The position numbers were made by a program, and so were the translations under genes. Shown here in pieces: positions 24,420 to 33,116 of a stretch of DNA of 46,362 bases. The notes below the pieces were generated by a model. That model had not been told where the DNA came from. It saw nothing but the letters and a program-made list of their open reading frames with translations, and did no database searches. The stretch covers positions 1 through 46,362 of the forward strand of contig NZ_SCTC01000054.1 in assembly GCF_004299445.1 (NCBI RefSeq), read 5' to 3'. How positions within the stretch are numbered: position 1 is the first letter of the stretch; each line of letters begins with the position of its first letter. The DNA is from Phenylobacterium sp. GTDB lineage: Bacteria > Pseudomonadota > Alphaproteobacteria > Caulobacterales > Caulobacteraceae.

Positions 24420-25265
24420 ATGAACGCCCATGTCGCCATCGCCACGCCGTACGCGGCCGCCCCGGACCATCCGGAGCGCCAGTACCTCGACCTGCTCGCC
24501 GACATCCTGGCGAACGGCGCGCAGCGCGGCGACCGTACGGGCACCGGCACGATGGGCGTGTTCGGCCGGCAGATGCGGTTCGACCTCTCCAAGGGCTTCC
24601 CGCTGCTGACCACCAAGAAGCTGCACCGGAAGTCGATCATCCTGGAGCTGCTGTGGTTCCTGCGCGGCGACACCAACGTGCGCTGGCTGCAGGAGCGCGG
24701 TGTCAGCATCTGGAACGAGTGGGCCGACGCCGACGGCGAACTTGGCCCCGTCTACGGGAAGCAGTGGCGCTCGTGGGCCGCGCCCGACGGTCGGGTGATC
24801 GACCAGATCGCCACCGTCGTGAACAGCCTGAAGACCAACCCCGAGAGCCGCCGCCACATCGTCTCGGCCTGGAATCCGGCCGAGGTGGAGGACATGGCGC
24901 TGCCGCCCTGCCACTGCCTGTTCCAGTTCTTCGTCGCGGACGGCAAGCTCAGCTGCCAGCTCTACCAGCGCTCGGCGGACGTGTTCCTGGGCGTGCCGTT
25001 CAACATCGCCAGCTATGCGCTGCTGACCCTGATGATGGCCAAGGTGACGGGGCTGGAGCCGGGCGAGTTCGTGCACACCCTGGGCGACGCCCACCTCTAC
25101 ATGAACCATCTGGACCAGGCCCGCGAGCAGTTGAGCCGCGATCCCCTGCCCCTGCCCGTGATGCATGTGGCCGACCGCGACGACCTGTTCGCCTTCGAGT
25201 TCGAGGACTTCAAGCTGACGGGCTATCAGGCCCACCCTTCGATCTCCGCGCCGATCGCCGTCTAG
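24420..25265 (+). CDS. thyA: Thymidylate synthase (ThyA)
   Basis: This 281-residue enzyme converts dUMP and methylene-tetrahydrofolate to dTMP and dihydrofolate. Motifs in order: [32 protein letters not shown] (N-terminal phosphate-binding Arg), [20 protein letters not shown], the active site [11 protein letters not shown] with nucleophile Cys164, the [22 protein letters not shown] dUMP-binding signature, and the C-terminal hydrophobic tail ending SAPIAV. The length is normal for ThyA. It is the first gene of thyA - MazG-like - folA; the next start follows its stop directly. Confidence 0.98.
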   Translation: MNAHVAIATPYAAAPDHPERQYLDLLADILANGAQRGDRTGTGTMGVFGRQMRFDLSKGFPLLTTKKLHRKSIILELLWFLRGDTNVRWLQERGVSIWNEWADADGELGPVYGKQWRSWAAPDGRVIDQIATVVNSLKTNPESRRHIVSAWNPAEVEDMALPPCHCLFQFFVADGKLSCQLYQRSADVFLGVPFNIASYALLTLMMAKVTGLEPGEFVHTLGDAHLYMNHLDQAREQLSRDPLPLPVMHVADRDDLFAFEFEDFKLTGYQAHPSISAPIAV

Positions 25266-25580
25266 ATGCCCAAGCCGCCGCTGACCCTCCGGGAAGTCAC
25301 CGAGTCCGCGGCGCAGATCTCCGACATCTATGCCGGCAAGTACGGCATCGTCCGCGACGACGACTGGTACCTGCTGAAGATGCAGGAGGAACTGGGCGAA
25401 CTCAGCCAGGCGCACCTGCGCCTGTCCAGCCGCGGCCGCGGCGAGGCCAACGAGCACGACCGCGCCGACGAAGCGGCGGACCTGCTGTGCCAGTTGCTGC
25501 TCTACTGCCGCCGCTTCGGCATCGACCCGGACCAGGCCGTGCGGCGCAAATGGCTGCAGTGGCTGGAGCCTGTGGAGTAA
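25266..25580 (+). CDS. MazG-like nucleotide pyrophosphohydrolase
   Basis: This 104-residue all-alpha protein has the MazG/dUTPase-superfamily metal motif: EELGELSQAHL (EExxE, about 41-51) and ADEAADLLCQLLL (about 67-79, completing ExxxD). It is a minimal single-domain form. Such enzymes hydrolyse dNTPs or modified NTPs to NMP plus pyrophosphate. Its ATG begins immediately after the thyA stop, and folA follows, so all three act near dTMP synthesis. Hydrolysing dUTP or dCTP to supply dUMP, or cleaning odd nucleotides, is a plausible role from context, not shown by sequence. Confidence 0.83.
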   Translation: MPKPPLTLREVTESAAQISDIYAGKYGIVRDDDWYLLKMQEELGELSQAHLRLSSRGRGEANEHDRADEAADLLCQLLLYCRRFGIDPDQAVRRKWLQWLEPVE

Positions 25581-25581
25581 G

Positions 25582-25605
25582 CTCCCTCCCTTAATGGGGA
25601 GGGAG
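25582..25605. repeat. Perfect 9-bp hairpin between MazG-like gene and folA
   Basis: CTCCCTCCC, loop TTAATG, GGGAGGGAG in the 41-bp gap before folA. There is no T tract, so it is more likely an mRNA-processing or attenuation structure or a short dispersed repeat than a strong terminator. Confidence 0.6.
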
Positions 25606-25621
25606 ATCGTAGAAGGCTTCC

Positions 25622-26140
25622 ATGTCGAACGTGATCCTCGCCGCCGGTCCTATCGCGCGCGCCCGAAACGGCGTCATCGGGCGGGACGGGACCCTGCCCT
25701 GGCGGCTGAAGACCGACCTGGCGATCTTCCGCGCCATCACCATGGGCAAGCCGGTGATCATGGGGCGCAAGACCTGGGAGAGCCTGCCGAAGAAGCCGCT
25801 GGTGGGGCGGACTAACATCGTGCTCAGCCGCGACGGCTCGTTCGAGCCAAGAGGCGCGGTCGTCTGCGAGGAGTTTTCCGAGGCGTACTCGATCGCCCGC
25901 GAACAGGCCGAGGAGGATGGCGCGACCGAGGTCTGCGTGATCGGCGGCGCCTCGCTGTTCGAACTGGCTCTGCCCAAGGCCCGGCGGCTGTACCTGACCG
26001 ACGTCGACGCCGAGGTGGAGGGCGACGTCACCCTCTCGCCCATCGACGAGAGCGGCTGGAAAGAGGTCCGCGCCGAGCGGCACGAGGCTTCGGACGTCGA
26101 CCAATACCCGTTCACTGTGCGTGTGCTGGACCGCGCCTAG
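25622..26140 (+). CDS. folA: Dihydrofolate reductase
   Basis: This 172-residue enzyme regenerates tetrahydrofolate from the dihydrofolate made by ThyA, using NADPH. Motifs: NGVIGRDGTLPWRLKTDLAIF with the catalytic acid Asp32, MGKPVIMGRKTWESLP (NADPH binding), and VCVIGGASLFELALPKARRLYLTDVDAEVEGDV. The N-terminus IVLAAGPI-type loop is slightly altered (VILAAGPIARARNG in place of the usual VA-x-N), with two extra Arg, but the fold motifs are complete. It is the third gene of the thymidylate operon, separated from the MazG-like gene by a hairpin. Confidence 0.96.
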   Translation: MSNVILAAGPIARARNGVIGRDGTLPWRLKTDLAIFRAITMGKPVIMGRKTWESLPKKPLVGRTNIVLSRDGSFEPRGAVVCEEFSEAYSIAREQAEEDGATEVCVIGGASLFELALPKARRLYLTDVDAEVEGDVTLSPIDESGWKEVRAERHEASDVDQYPFTVRVLDRA

Positions 26141-26218
26141 CTGACGCCGCGTCACGACTGGCGGCGCGTGATTGGCGCGCTAAGGTCGCCCGCAACAATG
26201 AGCGACAGGGAGAGCGCC

Positions 26219-27130
26219 ATGGACTTCGAACTGGTCTGCGAGGGGCTGGAGTTCCCCGAAGGCCCCATCGCCATGGCGGACGGGTCGGTGATCCTCACCG
26301 AGATCAAGGCCCAGCGGCTGTCGCGGATCACGCCAGACGGCAAGCGCGAGACCCTGGTCGACACGGGCGGGGGCCCGAACGGCGCGGCCATCGGGCCCGA
26401 CGGGGCGATCTGGATCACCAACAACGGCGGCTCGTTCGTCTGGCTCGACAATGGCGGCCTGACCATCCCGGGCCCCACGCCGCCGACGCACACGGGCGGG
26501 ATGATCCAGCGCTACGACCTCAAGTCCGGCAAGCTGGAGACCGTCTATGACAGCTGCGACGGCAAGCGGCTGGTGGGGCCGAACGACCTGGTCTTCGACA
26601 AGTCCGGCGGGTTTTGGTTCACCGACCACGGCTGCTCGACGCCGGACGGGCGCAAGAACGGCGCGGTCCACTATGCGAAGACCGACGGCAGCCACATCAG
26701 CCAGCAGCGCGGTCACCTGATCTCGCCGAACGGCATCGGCCTCTCGCCCGACGAGAAGACCGTCTATGTGGCCGACACCCAGCTGGGCCGCCTATGGGGC
26801 TTCGACGTGGCCGAGACGGGCGTGCTGGCGCCCAACGCCGGCTTCGCGCCGGGCCGGGTGATCTGCAACCTGCCCGGCTATCAGCTGCTGGACAGCCTGG
26901 CGGTGGAGGCCTCGGGCAAGGTCTGCGTGGCGACGATCATCAACGGCGGCATCACCGCGTTCGATCCCAACGGGACCACCGAGCACTACGCCTTCCCTGA
27001 CCTCATCTGCACCAACATCTGCTTCGGCGGCGACGACATGCAGACCGCCTGGATCACGGCCTCGTCCACCGGCAAGCTGTTCAAGGCCCGGTGGCCGCGC
27101 CCGGGGCTGAAGCTGAACTTCAACGCCTGA
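26219..27130 (+). CDS. SMP-30/gluconolactonase/LRE family protein
   Basis: This 303-residue six-bladed propeller has family motifs in order: GLEFPEGPIAMADGSVILTEI with the metal Glu, GGGPNGAAIGPDGAIWITNNG, GPNDLVFDKSGGFWFTDHG (Asn and Asp ligands), ISPNGIGLSPDEKTVYVADT, and LLDSLAVEASGKVCVATIINGGI. Members are Ca2+ or Zn2+ dependent lactonases for sugar acids or other lactones. There is no signal peptide. The ATG at 26219 is preceded by AGGGAGAG; alternative in-frame ATGs lie at 26168 and 26198 without better sites. The true lactone substrate is unknown. Confidence 0.88.
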   Translation: MDFELVCEGLEFPEGPIAMADGSVILTEIKAQRLSRITPDGKRETLVDTGGGPNGAAIGPDGAIWITNNGGSFVWLDNGGLTIPGPTPPTHTGGMIQRYDLKSGKLETVYDSCDGKRLVGPNDLVFDKSGGFWFTDHGCSTPDGRKNGAVHYAKTDGSHISQQRGHLISPNGIGLSPDEKTVYVADTQLGRLWGFDVAETGVLAPNAGFAPGRVICNLPGYQLLDSLAVEASGKVCVATIINGGITAFDPNGTTEHYAFPDLICTNICFGGDDMQTAWITASSTGKLFKARWPRPGLKLNFNA

Positions 27131-27191
27131 GCGGCGTCATCGATCTGTCGTGAAACTGTGATGACGTGATCTCCCATAGAGGAGCTCGTCC

Positions 27192-27401
27192 ATGGACAGC
27201 CTCGACATCGGCGTCGTGATCGGCGGCGTCGCCCTCTTCCTCCTCCTGATCTTCATCGCGCCCGCGGCCTATCGGTACGATCGGCGGATGGCCCGTGGCC
27301 GCCGCAGCGACGACGGTGGCGCGACGGTCGCCACCAGCGCCGCGGTCTTCGGCGGCGACGGCGGTGGCGGCTGCAGCGATGGCGGCGGCGGGAGCTGCTG
27401 A
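27192..27401 (+). CDS. Tiny membrane protein with Gly/Cys-rich C-terminus
   Basis: This 69-residue protein has one transmembrane helix (IGVVIGGVALFLLLIFIAPAA, about 6-26), a basic Arg-rich stop-transfer stretch (YRYDRRMARGRR), and a C-terminus with GGDGGGGCSDGGGGSC, two Cys among Gly. AGAGGAG precedes the ATG. The tail resembles Gly-Cys tails of some uncharacterised membrane proteins. A second tiny membrane ORF begins 3 bases after its stop. Function unknown. Confidence 0.7.
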   Translation: MDSLDIGVVIGGVALFLLLIFIAPAAYRYDRRMARGRRSDDGGATVATSAAVFGGDGGGGCSDGGGGSC

Positions 27402-27403
27402 GC

Positions 27404-27550
27404 TTGGATCAGGTCGAAGCGATGCTGCTGCTTGGCGGCGGCGCAGTGATCGTGTTGGCGATCCTGGTGGTGCTCGTGTTTCCAGCGCTTGGGGGCGGCG
27501 CGACCGACTCGGCTGACTCCGGCATCGGCGGGCCCGGCGACGGCGACTAA
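27404..27550 (+). CDS. Tiny single-pass membrane protein, coupled to the preceding gene
   Basis: A 48-residue ORF starting at TTG, with GGGAG about 10 bases upstream inside the preceding gene, 2 bp after that gene's stop. An in-frame ATG at 27422 is the alternative start. It has one strong hydrophobic segment (LLLGGGAVIVLAILVVLVFPALGGG) and an acidic Gly/Asp C-terminus. The stop is 4 bp before palindromic repeat copy B. The short spacing suggests translational coupling with the Gly/Cys protein. No homologue family is recognised. Confidence 0.5.
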   Translation: MDQVEAMLLLGGGAVIVLAILVVLVFPALGGGATDSADSGIGGPGDGD

Positions 27551-27554
27551 CCTC

Positions 27555-27760
27555 TACCTCCCCCGCGAAGCGGCGGGAGGGGGACCGATCGCCGAGCGTA
27601 GCGGAGAGCGATTGGTGGAGGGGGCGGGCTTCAAGCTCCGCGGGCCGTAGGCTGTCGTGAATTCCGTTGAGGAGGCTCGCCCCCTCCACCATCCGCTCTT
27701 CGGCCTGTGGCCTCGGCGGACGGTCCCCCTCCCGCCGTCGCTGCCGCGACGGGGGAGGTA
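27555..27760. repeat. Palindromic intergenic element, copy B
   Basis: A 206-bp element with outer arms TACCTCCCCCG and CGGGGGAGGTA, and internal inverted blocks TTGGTGGAGGGGGC against GCCCCCTCCACCAT and GGAGGGGGACCG against CGGTCCCCCTCC. The blocks GGGGGACCGMTCGCCGAGCG and GGTGGAGRGGGC are shared with copy A at 4247-4459, in the same order and with the same inverted partners, whereas outer arms and centre differ. It has no coding capacity. Confidence 0.85.
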
Positions 27761-27771
27761 AGATCGAAGCT

Positions 27772-28872
<1,101 letters not shown>

Positions 28873-28967
28873 GCTGTTCCCCAGGACGAAGACTATGGGC
28901 GAGAGATTTCAAACGCCTGTTTAGCGCACGATCGGTCGCTTGCCAGACAGAAAAGCTGAAGCTTCGC

Positions 28968-29441
28968 TCAGCGCCCCGGCCCCAGCAGGGCCTCCCGGCG
29001 GGCCAGGCTCTCGGGCGGCCACTCGGCCTGCATGTCGTAATAGACGTCGAAGACCCGCGCGCCCTCCGGGAACCGCACCCACGGCAGTTTCGAGCGGGTG
29101 AAGATGTGCACGTCGGGCGGCAGGGCGGCGCGATCGTCGAGGGTGGTGGCGCGCAGGAAGCTGAGCACCTCGCGCCGTCCGTAGTCGGACCAGATCGTGG
29201 TCCCGCACGCGGCGCAGCGATGGGTGTCGTGCGGCCGGCCGCTGTCGGTGGGCATCGTGATGCGCACGGTCTCGCCCTGGAGCATCTCGACCCGGTCAGT
29301 CTCGATCAGGGCGTTGATCACGAACGCCGAGCCCACCTGCCGCTGGCAGTCTGAGCAGTGGCAGCAGTGGACGAACATCGGTCCCGACCTGAGGCGATAT
29401 CGCACCGCCCCGCATGCGCAACCGCCCTCAAGCCCACTCAT
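28968..29441 (-). CDS. GFA/CENP-V family zinc protein
   Basis: This 157-residue protein has the GFA (glutathione-dependent formaldehyde-activating) fold with zinc cysteines in order: GGCACGAVRY (CxC), FVHCCHCSDCQRQVGSAF (CxxC..C) and HRCAACGTTIWSD (CxxC). Family members include Gfa and CENP-V; most are of unknown substrate and many do not act on formaldehyde. The ATG at 29441 follows GAGGGG. It is divergent from the CYP153 gene across a 145-bp intergenic region, which may hold promoters for both. Confidence 0.85.
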   Translation of the reverse strand: MSGLEGGCACGAVRYRLRSGPMFVHCCHCSDCQRQVGSAFVINALIETDRVEMLQGETVRITMPTDSGRPHDTHRCAACGTTIWSDYGRREVLSFLRATTLDDRAALPPDVHIFTRSKLPWVRFPEGARVFDVYYDMQAEWPPESLARREALLGPGR

Positions 29442-29485
29442 GGCGCCCCTCGGATGAATCGGCGGCATTTTTTCAGGCCGGAAAA

Positions 29486-29513
29486 GTTGACGCCACCGTC
29501 ATCTTTCGTTGAC
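29486..29513 (+). promoter_or_regulatory. Paired GTTGAC direct repeats upstream of CYP153
   Basis: GTTGAC occurs at 29486-29491 and 29508-29513, 22 bp (about two helix turns) apart, 74 bp before the P450 start. They may be tandem -35-like elements or an activator direct repeat; the match is short. Confidence 0.3.
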
Positions 29514-29586
29514 TAGGCGCCCGTAGGAGATCATCGTTCAGTAGACGGACTGCGGGCGCGCCAAGACCCGCTATCGGAGGACACCT

Positions 29587-30870
29587 ATGGCTGACGACGC
29601 TTCGATCGACCTGCAACGCGCCGCCCGCGATGCGGCCTATTCAATGCCGCTCGAAGAGATCAATCCGGCCAACCCGGAGCTCTTCCGTACGGATACGATG
29701 TGGCCCTACTTCGAGCGCCTGCGGAAAGAGGACCCGGTCCACTTCACGGCCGACTCGGGCTTCGAGGACATCGGGGGCTACTGGTCGGTCACCAAGTACA
29801 ACGACATCATGGCCGTGGACACGAACCACGAGGTGTTCTCGTCCGAGCCCACCATCGTCCTGCCCGATCCGGCGGAAGACTTTACGCTGCCGATGTTCAT
29901 CGCGATGGACCAGCCGAAGCACGACGTGCAGCGCAAGACGGTCCAGCCGATCGTGGCGCCGCATCACCTGGCCTATCTCGAGCCGATCATCCGGGAGCGC
30001 GCCGGCAAGATCCTGGACGACCTGCCGATCGGCGAGGAGATCAACTGGGTCGACAAGGTCTCGATCGAGCTGACCACCATGACGCTGGCGACGCTGTTCG
30101 ACTTCCCCTGGGAAGACCGCCGCAAGCTGACCCGCTGGTCCGACGTGGCCACCGCGGCCCCGGACTCGGGCCTGTTCGACTCGACCGACCCAGAACTGGC
30201 CGAACAGCAGCGCCGCCAGGAGCTGTTCGAGTGCGTCGACTACTTCATGAACCTGTGGAACGAGCGTGTGAACGCCCCGCCGCAGCCCGACCTGATCTCG
30301 ATGCTGGCCCATGGTGAAGCCACGCGGAACATGGACCGCATGGAGTACCTCGGGAATCTCATTCTGCTGATCGTGGGCGGCAACGACACGACCCGGAATT
30401 CGATCACGGGCTCGGTGCTGGCGCTCCACCAGAACCCCGACCAGAACAGGCTCCTGCGCGAGAACCACGCCCTGATCCCGAACATGGTCTCCGAGACCAT
30501 CCGCTGGCAGACGCCGCTGGCCTACATGCGCCGCACCGCGCTGAAGGACGTCGAGCTGGGCGGCAAGACGATCAAGGCCGGCGACAAGGTCGCCATGTGG
30601 TACGTCTCAGGCAACCGCGACGAAGAGGTCATCGACCGCCCGAACGACTACTGGATCGAACGGCCGCGGGTGCGCCAGCACCTGTCGTTCGGTTTCGGCA
30701 TCCACCGCTGCGTGGGCAACCGCCTGGCCGAGCTGCAGCTGAAGATCATCTGGGAAGAGATCCTGGCGCGCTTCCCGCGCCTTGAGGTCACGGGCCCGCC
30801 GCGCCGCGTCTACTCGTCCTTCGTGAAGGGCTACGAACACCTGCCGGTGGTGATCCCCACCCGCAACTGA
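29587..30870 (+). CDS. Cytochrome P450 alkane hydroxylase, CYP153 family
   Basis: This 427-residue soluble P450 closely follows CYP153A enzymes, which hydroxylate the terminal carbon of medium-chain n-alkanes. Family-typical stretches include VFSSEPTIVL, FIAMDQPKHDVQRKTV, SIELTTMTLATLFDFPWEDR, the I-helix LLIVGGNDTTRNSITG, ETIRWQTPL (ExxR) and the haem loop HLSFGFGIHRCVGNRLAELQ with ligand Cys375. The ATG follows CGGAGGA. CYP153 genes are usually clustered with a ferredoxin and ferredoxin reductase; neither is near here, so electrons must come from genes elsewhere. A strong terminator follows the gene, supporting a single-gene transcript. Confidence 0.95.
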   Translation: MADDASIDLQRAARDAAYSMPLEEINPANPELFRTDTMWPYFERLRKEDPVHFTADSGFEDIGGYWSVTKYNDIMAVDTNHEVFSSEPTIVLPDPAEDFTLPMFIAMDQPKHDVQRKTVQPIVAPHHLAYLEPIIRERAGKILDDLPIGEEINWVDKVSIELTTMTLATLFDFPWEDRRKLTRWSDVATAAPDSGLFDSTDPELAEQQRRQELFECVDYFMNLWNERVNAPPQPDLISMLAHGEATRNMDRMEYLGNLILLIVGGNDTTRNSITGSVLALHQNPDQNRLLRENHALIPNMVSETIRWQTPLAYMRRTALKDVELGGKTIKAGDKVAMWYVSGNRDEEVIDRPNDYWIERPRVRQHLSFGFGIHRCVGNRLAELQLKIIWEEILARFPRLEVTGPPRRVYSSFVKGYEHLPVVIPTRN

Positions 30871-30902
30871 TCACGACCTGCGAGCATCTGGTCGCTTTCC
30901 CT

Positions 30903-30935
30903 GAGCCTCCGCGCAAGCGGGGGCTCTCTCTTTTT
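30903..30935 (+). terminator. Rho-independent terminator after CYP153
   Basis: GAGCCTCCGC, loop GCAA, GCGGGGGCTC (10-bp stem, one wobble), then TCTCTCTTTTT. It lies 32 bp after the P450 stop. Confidence 0.9.
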
Positions 30936-31037
30936 GGCCAGGGTGTGGAGAGTATCGTCGCGATCGATTGACGGGCCTCCACGCGTGGTCTTCCATCCGC
31001 CCGCTCAAGCGGGGGCTGGGCCCAATGGAGACTAACC

Positions 31038-31454
31038 ATGACCAAGGCTGCCGCCTGTCTCGTCGCACTCGCCATCGCGGGGCTCGCCGCGCCCGCCTCC
31101 GCGGCTGAAACCAAGCTCTCGGCCCATCTGGGCGGCGCCGGCTCGGCCGACACGGACGGCGCCGGTCACGCGAACTTCCGCATCGACGCCGCGACAAACC
31201 AGGTCTGCTACGACCTGATGGTCGAAAAGATCGCCGAGGCCACCATGGCCCATATCCACAAAGCCCCGGCCGGGGCGAACGGCCCGGTCGCCGTGCCGCT
31301 CAACAAGCCCGGCGCCGACGGCAAGGCCTCGGGCTGCGCCACGGTGGGCGCGCCGGTGGTGGCCGACATCCTGGCCAATCCCGGCGGCTACTACGTCAAC
31401 GTGCACAACGGCGAGCATCCGGGCGGCGCGATCCGCGGACAGCTCTCGAAGTAG
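31038..31454 (+). CDS. CHRD domain secreted protein
   Basis: This 138-residue protein has a signal peptide (residues 1-23, ending PASAAET) followed by one CHRD domain: KLSAHLGGAGSADTDGAGHANFRID, NQVCYDLMVEKIAEATMAHIHKAPAGANGPVAVPL, and ILANPGGYYVNVHNGEHPGGAIRGQL. CHRD domains form superoxide-dismutase-like beta folds; the HIH and NVHN His are typical. Function in bacteria is undefined. It converges on the gene at 31461, with 6 bp between stops. Confidence 0.9.
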   Translation: MTKAAACLVALAIAGLAAPASAAETKLSAHLGGAGSADTDGAGHANFRIDAATNQVCYDLMVEKIAEATMAHIHKAPAGANGPVAVPLNKPGADGKASGCATVGAPVVADILANPGGYYVNVHNGEHPGGAIRGQLSK

Positions 31455-31460
31455 CGACCG

Positions 31461-32105
31461 TCAGGTCTTGGGCGTCGCCTTCGCCGGCGGCGCCTTGGCG
31501 GCGGGAGCCTTTACGGCGGGAGCCTTGGCCGCAGGGGTCTTCGTCGCGGGCGCCTTGGTGGGCGGAGTCTTGGCCGGCGACTGGGCGCTGGGCGGCACAT
31601 AGGGCGTCGGCGGCGGATCCCATGAGCCCATCAGGCTGATCACCACCTTGGCCACGGATTCCGCCGACACCACCGAACCCCCGCCGCCGCCTTCGCAGAT
31701 CACCCGGTGGGCGGCATAGGTGTCGGAGGCCTCGTCGGCCGGGCCCCATTCGGGGTTCGGGTTGACCTTGCTCACCAGGAGCGCGCCCGACCGGGAGAAG
31801 GCCGAGAACTCGCGCCAGCGGGTGCGGGTGGCCTCGCAGTCGTACTCGGTGAGGGTGCGCACATAGCCCGGCGTGGGCGGGTTCCCGGTGAGGATGTTGC
31901 GCTGGACACGGACCACCCAGGCGCGGCGCTGGGCTCCCCCGGGCCCGATCCGCTCGATGCCTTCAGGATCCATCACCGTCCAGGCGTCGGCGCCCGACTG
32001 AATAATGTAGAAGCTGCGCGCCTGCGCGGCGCCGGCGGCCAGGGCCAGGGCGAGGCCGGCAGCGAGGACGCGGGAAAGGGTGCGGCGGGATGTCACGATC
32101 GCCAC
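31461..32105 (-). CDS. Secreted protein of unknown function with Lys/Ala/Pro-rich repeat tail
   Basis: This 214-residue protein has a signal peptide (residues 1-29, ending AAQARS), a globular core (30-150) with SFYIIQSGADAWTVMDPEGIERI, a tyrosine/tryptophan-rich middle and two Cys (in YDCEATR and VICEGG), and a C-terminal repeat region (about 170-214) of K-A-P / A-K-T-P units. The core is reminiscent of the surface-adhesin E-like or CNP1-like small periplasmic families, but I cannot assign it. The tail could interact with DNA or cell wall. Confidence 0.72.
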   Translation of the reverse strand: MAIVTSRRTLSRVLAAGLALALAAGAAQARSFYIIQSGADAWTVMDPEGIERIGPGGAQRRAWVVRVQRNILTGNPPTPGYVRTLTEYDCEATRTRWREFSAFSRSGALLVSKVNPNPEWGPADEASDTYAAHRVICEGGGGGSVVSAESVAKVVISLMGSWDPPPTPYVPPSAQSPAKTPPTKAPATKTPAAKAPAVKAPAAKAPPAKATPKT

Positions 32106-32155
32106 CTTAGACTGCGGTCGTTAACGGCGCCTACCACCCTCTGGTCACGTGCCGT

Positions 32156-32932
32156 TCAGGCGAGCGCAGCACGGCGACGGCGCAGGAACGCGCCGGCGGC
32201 CCCGAAGCCAAGAATCATCATCGCCCAGGTCGCGGGCTCGGGCACGGCCCCCACCGCGCCGTTGCTGGGCGGCGGGTCCATCGACGGCGGCTCCGGCTCG
32301 TTCGTCGGCGTGATCACCGGCGGCGGAATGACCGGAGCCGGGCCGGTAGCGTAAAGGCGCGCCGCCGAGGCCGAGCCGTAGGACAGCATGAAGCTGGCCA
32401 GATTCACACCCGCGTCGAAGCGGTAGAAGCCGGTCACGCCGCCGGGGGTCTGCGGGCTGGGGCTGTTCGTCCCGGCGCCGAAGTGGATACCGACCCAGGT
32501 GACGCCATTCAGGGCCGTCTGGAAATCGACCAGCGAGCTCGACAGGTTCATCTGCGGTTCGACCAGCGAGCCGTCCCAGTTGCTGAGGCCGATGGCGTTA
32601 AGCGCCGCCAGCTGGGCCGAGACGTCGGGGCTGCTGTTGTTGAGCAGGTTGCCCTGGAAGAAGCCGCTGCAGGCCGCCGCTCCGGGCGACAGATCGCTCA
32701 GCGCGCAGACGGGCAGCACCACCGGCGCCGCCTGACCGCCGGTGGCGCCGCTGCCATTCGAATTGCCGTTGCCGTTGCCCTTCGAACTGGAAGACGACTT
32801 GTCGTTCTTCGCCCAGGCAGGCTCTGGCGCGACCGCCACAATCGCGACGACGCCGATCGCAGCAGCGAGCGTCGCCGCCATGCCGGACGGGAGGCTGGCG
32901 GCTTTCGCCGTGGCGGCCAGGGGCTTCAACAT
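32156..32932 (-). CDS. PEPxxWA-CTERM sorting domain protein
   Basis: This 258-residue secreted protein has a long signal peptide (to about residue 41, ending AWAKN), a Ser/Gly/Asn-rich linker (KGNGNGNSNGSG) and a middle domain with two Cys. The C-terminus is GAVPEPATWAMMILGFGAAGAFLRRRRAALA: the PEPxxWA motif, a hydrophobic helix and a basic end. This is a sorting signal processed by an exosortase in bacteria that make exopolysaccharide. The ATG at 32932 lies after GGAGTAGGTG. The protein is probably displayed on the cell surface. The exosortase gene is not in this window. Confidence 0.88.
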   Translation of the reverse strand: MLKPLAATAKAASLPSGMAATLAAAIGVVAIVAVAPEPAWAKNDKSSSSSKGNGNGNSNGSGATGGQAAPVVLPVCALSDLSPGAAACSGFFQGNLLNNSSPDVSAQLAALNAIGLSNWDGSLVEPQMNLSSSLVDFQTALNGVTWVGIHFGAGTNSPSPQTPGGVTGFYRFDAGVNLASFMLSYGSASAARLYATGPAPVIPPPVITPTNEPEPPSMDPPPSNGAVGAVPEPATWAMMILGFGAAGAFLRRRRAALA

Positions 32933-33116
32933 CACCTACTCCGGTCTCTCTTGCGCTCGAAGCCTAGGCCCCAAGATGTTGCATCGCGGTATACGGACGC
33001 GACGCGGCCTTGGCCGTGCGACACGATCGCCTGAGGTACCCGTTCCGGGGAAATTATGATTACTGCTCAATAACTTGTAGGTTGCGCGCACCGACCAGGG
33101 CGCGTCCGGCTCCGCC

